This document shows positions 8,848 to 17,086 of a stretch of 64,000 bases of DNA, piece by piece. Made by a program: the position numbers and the translations under genes. The stretch is taken from the NCBI RefSeq assembly GCF_031458175.1, contig NZ_JAVDXX010000001.1, forward strand, positions 1,984,001 to 2,048,000, in the 5' to 3' direction. The notes under the pieces are model-generated. The model saw only the letters and a program-made list of their open reading frames with translations, had not been told where the DNA came from and did not search any database. Position 1 is the stretch's first letter; every line of letters begins with the position of its first letter. Origin of the DNA: Pseudoglutamicibacter albus (GTDB lineage Bacteria > Actinomycetota > Actinomycetes > Actinomycetales > Micrococcaceae).

Positions 8848-9630
8848 ATGGCTAATTCTCCCTCCGGGGATTCGATGCTGGAGAGGATCATCCGGATCCT
8901 CTCTGCTTTCGATGCGGACCGTTCTTTGCTCTCGGTCGCGTCCCTAGCCAGCCGCGCCGAGATCCCGCTGGCTACGTGCTACCGGCTGGTCAATCAGATG
9001 TGTGCCACGGACCTGTTGCGCAAAGACGCGGACGGCAACATCAGCCTCGGTATGCGGCTGTGGGAGCTGGCTTCCCGTTCCTCACCCGCGCGTGACTTGC
9101 GGGTTGCGGCGATGCCTTTCCTCGATGACGTCCAGGCGGTGTTCCGCCAGCACACCCAGCTAGCGGTGCTAGAGGGCGATGAGGTGCTCGTTTTGGAGCG
9201 GTTGTCCTCCCGTAACTCGGTGGTCAACCAGGCGACCATCGCGGGCCGTATGCCGATCCATCAGGTCTCGCTCGGGCTGTCGATGCTGGCGTTCCAGCCC
9301 TCGGCCGTCATCGACGCCTACGTGCAGCAGCATCCGGAGGCCGGAAACATCGCGTACTCGAACACCGGGAACCTGCGCAACACGTTGGCGGCGATCCGCC
9401 AACGCGGTTACGCACAACTGGACGGAGTCATCGATCACGACACCGCCGGGGCCGCCGTACCAGTCTTCGCGGCACTCACCGGGCGTGAACGGTCCAAGGT
9501 GATCGCCTCCATCGGCGTGGTGGTGCCCATCGATTTCGAACAACGCGCCGCACTCGTACCCGTGCTTTTGGCGGCGAGCCGCGGCCTGACCCGCGCGATA
9601 TCAGCGCCGGAGCCTGAAGACAACCCGTAA
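8848..9630 (+). CDS. IclR-family regulator, probable pob/pca regulator
   Basis: A 260-residue IclR protein. The N-terminal winged helix covers about residues 10-75 (SMLERIIRILSAF to the CYRLVNQM recognition helix) and is followed by the effector-binding domain with the DGVIDHDTAGAAVPVF stretch. Family members such as PcaR, PobR and PcaU control protocatechuate and 4-hydroxybenzoate genes, which follow here directly. It starts 11 bp after the aldo/keto reductase with no clear ribosome site, so it is likely co-transcribed. Two related palindromes (320-336 and 9654-9670) are candidate binding sites. Confidence 0.85.
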   Translation: MANSPSGDSMLERIIRILSAFDADRSLLSVASLASRAEIPLATCYRLVNQMCATDLLRKDADGNISLGMRLWELASRSSPARDLRVAAMPFLDDVQAVFRQHTQLAVLEGDEVLVLERLSSRNSVVNQATIAGRMPIHQVSLGLSMLAFQPSAVIDAYVQQHPEAGNIAYSNTGNLRNTLAAIRQRGYAQLDGVIDHDTAGAAVPVFAALTGRERSKVIASIGVVVPIDFEQRAALVPVLLAASRGLTRAISAPEPEDNP

Positions 9631-9653
9631 CGACCCATAACGACCCACACGAA

Positions 9654-9670
9654 TTTTCATTCAATGAAAA
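9654..9670. promoter_or_regulatory. Perfect palindrome, candidate IclR operator of pobA
   Basis: TTTTCATTCAATGAAAA has 8-base arms that are perfect inverted copies around a central C. It lies directly between the regulator gene and pobA. It matches 12 of 17 positions of the palindrome at 320-336 ahead of the reductase-P450 genes. Confidence 0.55.
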
Positions 9671-9688
9671 CGACTATTGAAGTTTGTG

Positions 9689-9710
9689 TCTACTAGATCA
9701 CACTAGTAGA
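9689..9710. promoter_or_regulatory. Inverted repeat TCTACTAG/CTAGTAGA upstream of pobA
   Basis: Perfect 8-base arms (9689-9696 and 9703-9710) flank ATCACA. The core ACACTAGTA recurs in the hairpin ahead of pcaB (12579-12628), so both may be recognised by one protein. Confidence 0.4.
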
Positions 9711-9797
9711 ACTACAGAAACACACTGCCCGGCGCCACTACTTGGCCCGCGCAGATCTGAATCTCCCACTCTTCCGTTATTTTCAGGAGCTAACTTC

Positions 9798-10991
9798 GTG
9801 GCACCAACCATTGAGAAAACCAAAGTCGGCATCGTAGGTGGCGGCCCAGCCGGCCTCATGCTCTCCCACCTGCTCTCCCAGCAGGGCATCGAGAACATCG
9901 TGATCGAAAAACGCGATCACGAGACCATCGCCAACACCCACCGCGCCGGCATTCTCGAAACCGGTGCCGTGAAGATGCTGACCGAAACCGGCGTGGACTC
10001 CCGCGTGAAGACCCACGGCTACGAGCACGAAGGCATCGACCTGCGCTTCGGCGGGGTCTCCCACCGCATCAACTTCAAAGAACTCATCGACGCGACCGTG
10101 TGGCTCTACCCGCAGAACGAGGTTTTCGTTGACTTGGCCGCAGCTCGCAAGCGCGATGGCGGCGACGTCCGTTTCTCGTGCGAGGTCACCGAGGTCCTCG
10201 ATCACCTGACGGACACCCCTAAGATCCGCTATACCGACAGCGAGGGCGGCGAACACGAGATCCACTGCGACGTCCTGGTCGGCACCGACGGCTCGCAGGG
10301 CATCTGCAAGTGGTCCATCCCGCAAGAGAAACGCACCGATAACTTCATCGAGTACCCGTTCGCTTGGTTCGGCATCCTCACCGAAGCCCCACCGAGCGCA
10401 CCAGAGCTGATCTACGCGAACTCCCCACACGGCTTCGCCCTGATCTCCCAGCGCAACGAAGACGTGCAGCGCATGTACTTCCAGTGCGACCCAGAAGAGA
10501 ACGTGGACGAATGGGATGAGGAACGCATCTGGGCTGAACTGCAGCGCCGCGTTGACGGCCCGGACGGCTTCCAGCTCAAGCGCGGCCCGATCTTCGAAAA
10601 GGTCGTTCTGAAGTTCCGCTCCTACGTATGCGAGCCGATGCGTTACGGCAACATGTTCCTCGCCGGCGACGCCGGGCACACCGTCCCACCAACCGGCGCG
10701 AAGGGCCTCAACCTCGCCTTCGCTGACGTCCGCGTGCTCTTCGACGCCCTCAAGGCCTACTTCATCGACGGCAACAACGAAGGCCTGGAAGGCTACTCCG
10801 AGAAGGCACTCAAGCGTGTATGGAAGGCCCAGAACTTCTCGTTCTGGATGACCCAGATGCTGCACACCCGCAAGGACGCCAACCCGTTCGAAGCCAAGCG
10901 TGCACTCGGCGAGCTGAACACCGTCGTCAGCTCCAAGTACGGGCAGGCGTACCTCGCTGAGTCCTACACCGGCTGGCCACACGAAGACTAA
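9798..10991 (+). CDS. pobA: 4-hydroxybenzoate 3-monooxygenase
   Basis: A 397-residue FAD monooxygenase that hydroxylates 4-hydroxybenzoate to protocatechuate using NAD(P)H and O2. The GTG start at 9798 has AGGAG nine bases upstream and gives the usual length of about 394; a longer reading to 9684 lacks a site. Visible motifs are GGGPAG (dinucleotide fold) near residue 13, the substrate-side HRAGILE near 44, the DG motif GTDGS near 162, and the FAD-ribose GDAGHTVPPTGAKGLN near 290. It leads pcaHG in one probable operon. Confidence 0.95.
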   Translation: MAPTIEKTKVGIVGGGPAGLMLSHLLSQQGIENIVIEKRDHETIANTHRAGILETGAVKMLTETGVDSRVKTHGYEHEGIDLRFGGVSHRINFKELIDATVWLYPQNEVFVDLAAARKRDGGDVRFSCEVTEVLDHLTDTPKIRYTDSEGGEHEIHCDVLVGTDGSQGICKWSIPQEKRTDNFIEYPFAWFGILTEAPPSAPELIYANSPHGFALISQRNEDVQRMYFQCDPEENVDEWDEERIWAELQRRVDGPDGFQLKRGPIFEKVVLKFRSYVCEPMRYGNMFLAGDAGHTVPPTGAKGLNLAFADVRVLFDALKAYFIDGNNEGLEGYSEKALKRVWKAQNFSFWMTQMLHTRKDANPFEAKRALGELNTVVSSKYGQAYLAESYTGWPHED

Positions 10992-11050
10992 ATCCACGCC
11001 CCAGGCTCACCGCTTACGGTCTGGAACTAAGACGAGAGAAGGAGCAAAAC

Positions 11051-11863
11051 ATGGCAGAGGAAAACTTGCCCGTGCTTGACCCGCTGGCCTCCAGCGACTC
11101 GCAAGAGCAGATCAGCCAAGAGATGGCAGACATCCACGCCAGCTACGAGGCCGTCAAAAAGGCAGACCCAGCCAAGGAAGAAACCCAGCCACGGGTGAAC
11201 TTCCCGCCGTACCGGTCCTCGTTGCTGCGCCACCCAACCAAGAACATGCACCACGCTGACCCGGAAACCATCGAACTGTGGTCCCCGGCGTTCGGCCACC
11301 GCGACGTGCACCCGCTCGAAGCCGACCTCACCATCCAGGGCAACGGCGAACCTATCGGCGAGCGCATCAAGATCCGCGGCAAGGTCCTCGATGGCGACGG
11401 CCGCCCGGTGCGTGGCCAGCTGATTGAGATTTGGCAGGCCAACGCTGCGGGCCGTTACGTGCATAAGCGGGATCAGCATCCGGCGCCGATCGACCCGAAC
11501 TTCACCGGCATCGGCCGCGCCATCACCGGCCAGGACGGCTCGTACGAGTTCACGACCATCAAGCCGGCACCGTACCCGTGGAAGAACCACCACAACGCGT
11601 GGCGTCCGGCGCACGTGCATTTCTCGCTGTTCGGTACGGACTTCACGCAGCGCATGATCACCCAGATGTACTTCCCGGGGGATCCGCTGTTCTCGCTGGA
11701 CCCGATCTATCAGGCGATCACTGACCAGAAGGCTCGCGACCGCCTGGTCGCTAACTATGACCACTCCGTGACCAGCCACGAATGGAACACCGGATACCAA
11801 TGGGACATCATCCTTACCGGTTCCAACCGGACCTGGATGGAGGACGGAGAAGACCATGCCTAA
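11051..11863 (+). CDS. pcaH: Protocatechuate 3,4-dioxygenase beta subunit
   Basis: A 270-residue intradiol dioxygenase subunit that carries the catalytic Fe(III). The iron ligands can be recognised as Tyr in GRYVHKRDQ, Tyr in PAPYPWKNHH, and two His in RPAHVHFS. The ATG start is preceded by GAAGGAG. The 3' end overlaps pcaG by 8 bp, so translation is coupled and the subunits are made together. The product opens protocatechuate to 3-carboxy-cis,cis-muconate. The N-terminal region of about 45 residues is longer than the catalytic fold needs, which is common in actinobacterial PcaH. Confidence 0.96.
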   Translation: MAEENLPVLDPLASSDSQEQISQEMADIHASYEAVKKADPAKEETQPRVNFPPYRSSLLRHPTKNMHHADPETIELWSPAFGHRDVHPLEADLTIQGNGEPIGERIKIRGKVLDGDGRPVRGQLIEIWQANAAGRYVHKRDQHPAPIDPNFTGIGRAITGQDGSYEFTTIKPAPYPWKNHHNAWRPAHVHFSLFGTDFTQRMITQMYFPGDPLFSLDPIYQAITDQKARDRLVANYDHSVTSHEWNTGYQWDIILTGSNRTWMEDGEDHA

Positions 11864-12464
11864 AGAGAAGCTTGTACCTACCCCTGGCCAGACGATCGGC
11901 CCGTTCTTCGGTTACGCCCACCCTCACGAGCAGGTTCACTTGCCGTGGTGGGATGGCCAGAACCTTGTTCCGCCGGGCCACGCTAAGGCTGTCCGCCTGA
12001 CGGGCACGGTGTACGACGGCGCGGGCGACCCGATCCCGGACGCGATGCTGGAGATCTGGCAGGCCGACGAGGACGGCAACATTGTGCAGAAGGACGGCTC
12101 GCTGGTGCGTGATGGCTTCACGTTCACTGGTTGGGGTCGCGGAATTGTCGATAACGTCGGAACCTACACGTTCTCGACCGTGAACCCGGGCCCTACCGAA
12201 GAAGGCAAGGCCGCTTTCATTGCGGTTGTCGTGTTCGCACGCGGGCTGCTGAACAAGCTGCACACCCGCATCTACCTGCCAGAAGATGAGGAAGCGCTCG
12301 CGAATGACCCGGTGTTGCAGTCCCTGGATGAGGAGCGCCGCAAGACCCTGATCGCTACCCGCGGTGAGGACGGGTCCCTGCACTTCGACATCCACCTGCA
12401 GGGTGAGAAGGAAACGGTGTTCTTCCAGTTCCCAGGTATCGAATACCCGGCCAACGAAAACTAG
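11856..12464 (+). CDS. pcaG: Protocatechuate 3,4-dioxygenase alpha subunit
   Basis: A 202-residue alpha subunit that pairs with PcaH. It starts with the typical TPGQTIGPFFGYA block and carries LEIWQADEDGN and FTGWGRG, but it lacks the full set of iron ligands, as expected for the alpha chain. It overlaps pcaH by 8 bp. Confidence 0.95.
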   Translation: MPKEKLVPTPGQTIGPFFGYAHPHEQVHLPWWDGQNLVPPGHAKAVRLTGTVYDGAGDPIPDAMLEIWQADEDGNIVQKDGSLVRDGFTFTGWGRGIVDNVGTYTFSTVNPGPTEEGKAAFIAVVVFARGLLNKLHTRIYLPEDEEALANDPVLQSLDEERRKTLIATRGEDGSLHFDIHLQGEKETVFFQFPGIEYPANEN

Positions 12465-12465
12465 A

Positions 12466-12560
12466 ACCCCGCTCCCCCGGTAAGGGACACTGCCGCGGTA
12501 AAAACACTGCCGCCGGTAAGTAACACTGCCTCCGGGTTCCAATAAAGCAAGGGCCATAGT
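12466..12560. repeat. Degenerate short tandem repeat downstream of pcaG
   Basis: Three to four imperfect copies of an 18-19 bp unit of the form CCGGTAAG(N)ACACTGCC follow one another between about 12476 and 12537. They lie in the gap between pcaG and pcaB. No coding potential is seen. The repeats may be replication-slippage products or a protein-binding array. Confidence 0.6.
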
Positions 12561-12578
12561 AAACCGGGGCCTCGAATA

Positions 12579-12628
12579 AACACTAGTACTGTCCGCCTAC
12601 GTCTGCCGTGGGCGGACATACTAGTGTT
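12579..12628. promoter_or_regulatory. Long inverted repeat ahead of pcaB
   Basis: The arms AACACTAGTACTGTCCGCC (12579-12597) and GGCGGACATACTAGTGTT (12611-12628) pair with a single bulged base around a 13-nt loop. There is no T-tract, so it could be an intrinsic RNA hairpin or an operator. Its outer part repeats the ACACTAGTA core found before pobA. Confidence 0.5.
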
Positions 12629-12682
12629 AGAAGTAATCAACCAGCTCCCAATACGAGCTACCTGATATGAGGAGTGATGCGC

Positions 12683-14098
12683 GTGCTGCACGGCGATTAC
12701 GGAGTGCTCAGCCCCGCGTGGGCCGGCAGCCAGGCGGCCGCGATCACGAGTGATCACGCATTCATCCAGGCACTGCTCGATGTCGAACACGCGTGGTCTG
12801 CCGTGCTGGCTGAGGCGGGGCTCATCCCGCAGGAACACCTCGGTGCGATCACCGACGCCGCTAACGCTGACGATTACGATCTAGCCGCGATCGCCGCTGA
12901 AGGTGTGGGCGGCGGCAACCCGCTCATCCCCCTGCTGGGCGCCTACCGAGCCAACGTAGCGAAAACGAACCCGGCGGCGGCATCGAGCATCCACATCGGC
13001 GCCACAAGCCAAGACATCATGGACACCGCGATGATGCTGATCATCAAGCGTGCCGGAGAGCAGACGTTGGCGACCATCAAGAGTGCGGCGGCCGCGCTCG
13101 TGAGCTTAGCCCACGAGTACCGGGACACCCCGATGGTGGCCCGCTCTCTGACCCAACACTCGCTGCCAGCGACCTTCGGTTGGCGGGTCACCCACTGGCT
13201 CCAAGCCCTCGCCCAAGCAGGCCAGAACCTCGAACAAACACTGACACAAACCGCCCTGCAATGGGGCGGTGCCGCAGGCACGCGGGCCTCCCTCCAAGAC
13301 TTCCTGACCCGCACCAACAGCACCGTCACCGCTGATGAGCTGGTGGCTGACCTCGCGAACAAGCTGGGTCTGCAGAACCCGCCGCCGTGGCAAGCGAACC
13401 GGGTTCCGGTTCTGGTGCAGGCGGACTCGTTCGCGCAGGTGGTGGCCGCGTGCGGCAAGATCGCCAACGACGTGCTGATCAGCGTGCGTAGCGAGAACGG
13501 CGAGCTCGGCGAGCCTCTCGCCGCCGGCCGCGGGATCTCCTCAGCGATGCCGCATAAGCAGAACCCGGTGTTGTCCGTGCTCATCAAGAACGCGGCCCTC
13601 ACCGCCCCGCAGCTGCTCGCCCAGGTCTATACCGGGGCGGTCGCCAACGTGGAGGAACGCGCCGATGGCGGCTGGCACACCGAATGGGAGGCGCTGCGTG
13701 GACTCGTGCGCACCAGTGGTGCGGCAGTAGAGAAGACGCACGAGCTGGTCTCTGGCCTGCGTGTTTTCCCGGACCGTATGGCTGAGAACTTGGCCCGCCA
13801 CGGTGAGCTGTTGGCGACCGAACGCATGGTCGCGCATCTTGCGCCGCGGCTCGAAGAGCGCGGTGTTGCCGATGCGGGGCAAGACAAGAAGTACCTGCAG
13901 GGGCTGATCTCGCGCGCACTCACCGAAGGCGCGGCCGGAGAAACCCAACTGAAACCTCTATTGCTGGCGGAGTTGCCGGCGGAAGTTGTGACCGAATCAG
14001 AACTGAACAACTTGCTGGACCCTTCGGCCTATACGGGGGATGCCGCCATGCTCGTTGACCAGATCACCTCGACCTATATTGACTGGAGTCATTCATGA
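12683..14098 (+). CDS. pcaB: 3-carboxy-cis,cis-muconate cycloisomerase
   Basis: About 471 residues of the fumarase/aspartase superfamily, with the signature ISSAMPHKQNP near residue 280. It lactonises 3-carboxymuconate to 4-carboxymuconolactone. The GTG at 12683 lies 8 bp after GAGGAG and was preferred; the GTG at 12674 and ATG at 12677 lie too close to that site. The 3' end overlaps pcaDC by 4 bp (ATGA). The C-terminal helical domain is intact. Confidence 0.93.
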   Translation: MLHGDYGVLSPAWAGSQAAAITSDHAFIQALLDVEHAWSAVLAEAGLIPQEHLGAITDAANADDYDLAAIAAEGVGGGNPLIPLLGAYRANVAKTNPAAASSIHIGATSQDIMDTAMMLIIKRAGEQTLATIKSAAAALVSLAHEYRDTPMVARSLTQHSLPATFGWRVTHWLQALAQAGQNLEQTLTQTALQWGGAAGTRASLQDFLTRTNSTVTADELVADLANKLGLQNPPPWQANRVPVLVQADSFAQVVAACGKIANDVLISVRSENGELGEPLAAGRGISSAMPHKQNPVLSVLIKNAALTAPQLLAQVYTGAVANVEERADGGWHTEWEALRGLVRTSGAAVEKTHELVSGLRVFPDRMAENLARHGELLATERMVAHLAPRLEERGVADAGQDKKYLQGLISRALTEGAAGETQLKPLLLAELPAEVVTESELNNLLDPSAYTGDAAMLVDQITSTYIDWSHS

Positions 14099-15327
14099 GT
14101 GCACCGAACATCGTTGCCGTCCAACTCACCGAAGCCGACGAAAACAAGCCCCTCCTGTTGGTAGGGCCGGGTCTAGGTACGGGCGTCGAGGCGCTCTGGA
14201 ACCTGTGTGCCGAAGAACTCGCTACCGATTTCGAAGTGATCGGCTACGACCTGCCAGGGCACGGCCGCTCACCTGCTGCATCGGACGAATTCACCCTCGA
14301 AGAACTCGGGGACGCCGCCGCTGAGATCATCGCCGAACAGGCCGCTAGCGGCCGGAAGGTTTTCTTCGCCGGGGTTTCCGTCTCCGGCGCGGTTGCGCTC
14401 GAGCTCGCCCTGAAGCACGGCGATAAGTTCGCTGCGGTCGCACCGATCTGCTCGGCAGCTAAGCTCGGCACCGCCGAAGCGTGGCAGGAACGCGCCGACC
14501 TGGTTTCTAGGGCCGGGACCCCGACGATGGTGACCGGTTCCGCGCAGCGCTGGTTCGCCCCAGGCTTCATCGAGGAGCATCCGGAACGGACCACCAACCT
14601 GCTGCACACCCTGCAGAACGCTGACCGGTTCGCCTACGCATACACATGCCTCGGTTTGGCCGGCTACGACGTGCGTGACCGTTTGGGTCAGATCCAGATC
14701 CCGGTTCTCGCTATGGGTGGCGCGGTGGACCCGGTGTGCCCACCGGAAGACATCGAATTCATCGCCGCCAACGTCCCGAACGCTACCACGGTGATCATCG
14801 ACGACGCCGCCCACCAGGCACCACTCGAGAAGCCGGAAGAGACCGCAGCCGCCCTGCGCGAGCACTTCCTCAGCGCTGGCAAGAACGGTGCGGCATCCAA
14901 CGGTGGCGCGGCCCAGGATGGCGTGGCTAAGAACGGTGACGCGACGTTGCAGGAAGTTTTCGATAACGGCATGAAGGTGCGCCGCGAGGTGCTCTCCGAT
15001 GCGCACGTGGACCGCGCGAACGCGAATAAGGACGAGTTCAGCGAGGACTTCCAGGACCTCATCAGCAAGTACGCGTGGGGCACCATCTGGACCCGCCCTG
15101 GGCTGGATCGGCGCATGCGTTCGGCAGTGACCCTGACCGCGATGGTCGCAGGAGGTTACTGGGAAGAGCTCGCGATGCACGTGAAGGCCGCCCGCCGCAA
15201 CGGGGTCACCGTCGAGGAGATCAAGGAAATCCTGCTGCAGACCGCGATCTACTGCTCGGTACCGGCCGCCAACGTCGCCTTCAAGACCGCGAAAGAGGCC
15301 CTCGCCGAATACGACGCCGAACAGTAG
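14095..15327 (+). CDS. pcaL: Fused 3-oxoadipate enol-lactonase / 4-carboxymuconolactone decarboxylase
   Basis: A 410-residue fusion. Residues 1-265 are an alpha/beta hydrolase (PcaD) with the nucleophile elbow GVSVSG near 99 and a final DDAAHQAP histidine. A low-complexity linker rich in KNGAASNGG and similar repeats (about 262-285) follows. Residues 286-410 are a CMD domain (PcaC), with RMRSAVTLTAMVA, the EELAMHVKAA block and one active-site-region Cys in AIYCSVPAAN. The fusion joins the decarboxylation and lactone hydrolysis steps and is known as pcaL in actinobacteria. It yields 3-oxoadipate. Confidence 0.93.
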   Translation: MSAPNIVAVQLTEADENKPLLLVGPGLGTGVEALWNLCAEELATDFEVIGYDLPGHGRSPAASDEFTLEELGDAAAEIIAEQAASGRKVFFAGVSVSGAVALELALKHGDKFAAVAPICSAAKLGTAEAWQERADLVSRAGTPTMVTGSAQRWFAPGFIEEHPERTTNLLHTLQNADRFAYAYTCLGLAGYDVRDRLGQIQIPVLAMGGAVDPVCPPEDIEFIAANVPNATTVIIDDAAHQAPLEKPEETAAALREHFLSAGKNGAASNGGAAQDGVAKNGDATLQEVFDNGMKVRREVLSDAHVDRANANKDEFSEDFQDLISKYAWGTIWTRPGLDRRMRSAVTLTAMVAGGYWEELAMHVKAARRNGVTVEEIKEILLQTAIYCSVPAANVAFKTAKEALAEYDAEQ

Positions 15328-15380
15328 GCCTGCCTGAGGCAACGGCGGCTGCACGCCAACCGGCTCGCGGCCGCGGGCTC

Positions 15381-16967
15381 TTAGGGGATCGCGGAGTACA
15401 CAGCTAGGTCGCGGACGTCACCGCGCAGAACTTCGCCGTTGCGGCGAACGCCTTCGTAAGTGAATCCGGCTTTTTCTGCGACCCTACGGGAGGCGCGGTT
15501 GCCCGGGTGAACACACAGTTCGACCCGGGCGGCCCCGCGCTCCAGAGCCCATGCCGTCGCCAACCGGACCGCCTCCGTCATGAGGCCGCGTCCGCGCGCC
15601 CACGGGGCGGTCATGTAGCCCAAAGAAACATGATGCTCGTTGTGGACTCGCAGCTCGATCTGCCCCATCAACCGGCCACTCTCTGGCCCGTCGGGGACGG
15701 TGATAACCCAACGCGTTCCCGGCGACTGGGTGCACCAATTCAGCGCCATCTCGCGGGTATAGTCCAGCGGCACCCGCGTCCACTCGACCACCGCAGGGTC
15801 TTGGCATGTGGCTAAAAGATCGTCCACATCGTCAGCTCGGAAATGACGTAGCACCACACCACCGCCGGACAGCTCGGCTGCCTCACTCTGGGTGCGGTCG
15901 CCGTTGAGGGCCGCGGTCAGAAGCTCGGTCATGTTCTGTTCGGTTACAGCCACAGGGTTCGATGCCGGGGCCGCCTTGAGCACGCGCTCCACGGCCTCCG
16001 GAATGCCTTTGGCTGTGAAGCCGTAGTCAGCCAAACGGGACGGCGCATCCACTGCCTCATACAACTCACGCAGAGCATTCACCGCGGCAGCAGCCGGGTC
16101 ACTAGATACTTCCCCGCCGAGTGCCGCCGCCAAGCGGCCGGCAAGCTCCAGCACCGCTGGGGCGTTGAGCTCCAAAACATAAGGCAACACGGTCGCGTGG
16201 GTTTGGGCGTGCGGCAGATCAAACGTGCCGCCCAGCACGTGGCAGATCTTGTGATGCAGACCAGAACCCGCGCCAGCGAAAGACACCGCCGCCAAATAAC
16301 AGCCGTAGAGGGCCTGTTCACGCGCGTCCATGTCATCGGCATCGGCCACAATCCCACGCAGAGCCAACGCCAACGCACGCGCACCCTCAAGCGCAAGCGC
16401 CTGGTTGATCGGGTCAGTGCGCGGAGCCCACAGTGAATCCACGCAGTGCGCCATACCATTCAAACCAGACGCGACCGACATCTCCACCGGCAGGGTCTTA
16501 GACAGCTCTGCGTCATAGATGACCGTGACCGGCAGAACCTTATCGTCCACACCGGTGGTCTTGGTGCGGTCATCGGTCAGCCCCCACACGTTGGTCGCCT
16601 CAGAACCCGCATACGTGGTCGGGATCGCGATCACAGGGATCCCCGTGGTCAACGCGACAGCCTTCGCAAGCCCGGTCGTGGAGCCGCCACCCACCGAAAC
16701 CAAAACATCCGCATCGGCCTCACCGGCCGCGGCGCGTGCACGTTCAGCAACCTCAACTGGAACGTGCATCACCACCTCGTCCCACCACACGGCGGGAGTG
16801 ACCTTAGCGGTGGCGGTTTTGGCGAGTTCGGTCTCGAATTCGCCGGCGATCACCATAGGGCGGGACGCGCCCAACCGTTCAAGCTCGGCCGCCAAGTGTT
16901 CGGTGGCCTGGCCCGTACCGAACAGCACACGCTGCCCCAAGGTGGTGTGTTCAAAACTCATAGACAT
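15381..16967 (-). CDS. Maleylacetate reductase fused to a GNAT acetyltransferase
   Basis: A 528-residue single frame. Residues 1 to about 355 are an iron-type alcohol dehydrogenase of the maleylacetate reductase type, with GGGSTTGLAKA, IPTTYAGSEATN and the His-rich GLHHKICHVLGG. From about 362 to 528 the chain is a RimJ/RimL-like GNAT domain, with WVITVP, GYMTAPWARGRGL (acetyl-CoA loop) and NRASRRVAEKAGF. Maleylacetate reductase makes 3-oxoadipate, the same product as the convergent pca operon. What the acetyltransferase modifies is unknown. The ATG at 16967 and a nearby second ATG (16961) are both possible starts. Confidence 0.85.
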   Translation of the reverse strand: MSMSFEHTTLGQRVLFGTGQATEHLAAELERLGASRPMVIAGEFETELAKTATAKVTPAVWWDEVVMHVPVEVAERARAAAGEADADVLVSVGGGSTTGLAKAVALTTGIPVIAIPTTYAGSEATNVWGLTDDRTKTTGVDDKVLPVTVIYDAELSKTLPVEMSVASGLNGMAHCVDSLWAPRTDPINQALALEGARALALALRGIVADADDMDAREQALYGCYLAAVSFAGAGSGLHHKICHVLGGTFDLPHAQTHATVLPYVLELNAPAVLELAGRLAAALGGEVSSDPAAAAVNALRELYEAVDAPSRLADYGFTAKGIPEAVERVLKAAPASNPVAVTEQNMTELLTAALNGDRTQSEAAELSGGGVVLRHFRADDVDDLLATCQDPAVVEWTRVPLDYTREMALNWCTQSPGTRWVITVPDGPESGRLMGQIELRVHNEHHVSLGYMTAPWARGRGLMTEAVRLATAWALERGAARVELCVHPGNRASRRVAEKAGFTYEGVRRNGEVLRGDVRDLAVYSAIP

Positions 16968-17086
16968 GCTGGAAGCCCTCTCGAAGCCCTACATATAGGT
17001 CTTCAATATTCCAGCAGACTCTGCGCTTATCTGGCACCCCTCGAAATCTTTAGCGCTCTCAGAACCGCTAGCAGCCCTCGGGACCT

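Noticed and set aside
9684-9797. N-terminal extension of pobA by 38 residues
   Set aside because: It has no ribosome site and covers the inverted repeat 9689-9710; the GTG at 9798 has AGGAG and gives the normal length.
9783-10997. Minus-strand frame of 404 residues opposite pobA
   Set aside because: Anti-sense shadow of a well-recognised gene; low complexity and no domain.
14269-15354. Minus-strand frame of 361 residues opposite pcaL
   Set aside because: Shadow of the pcaDC fusion; no start site or motif.
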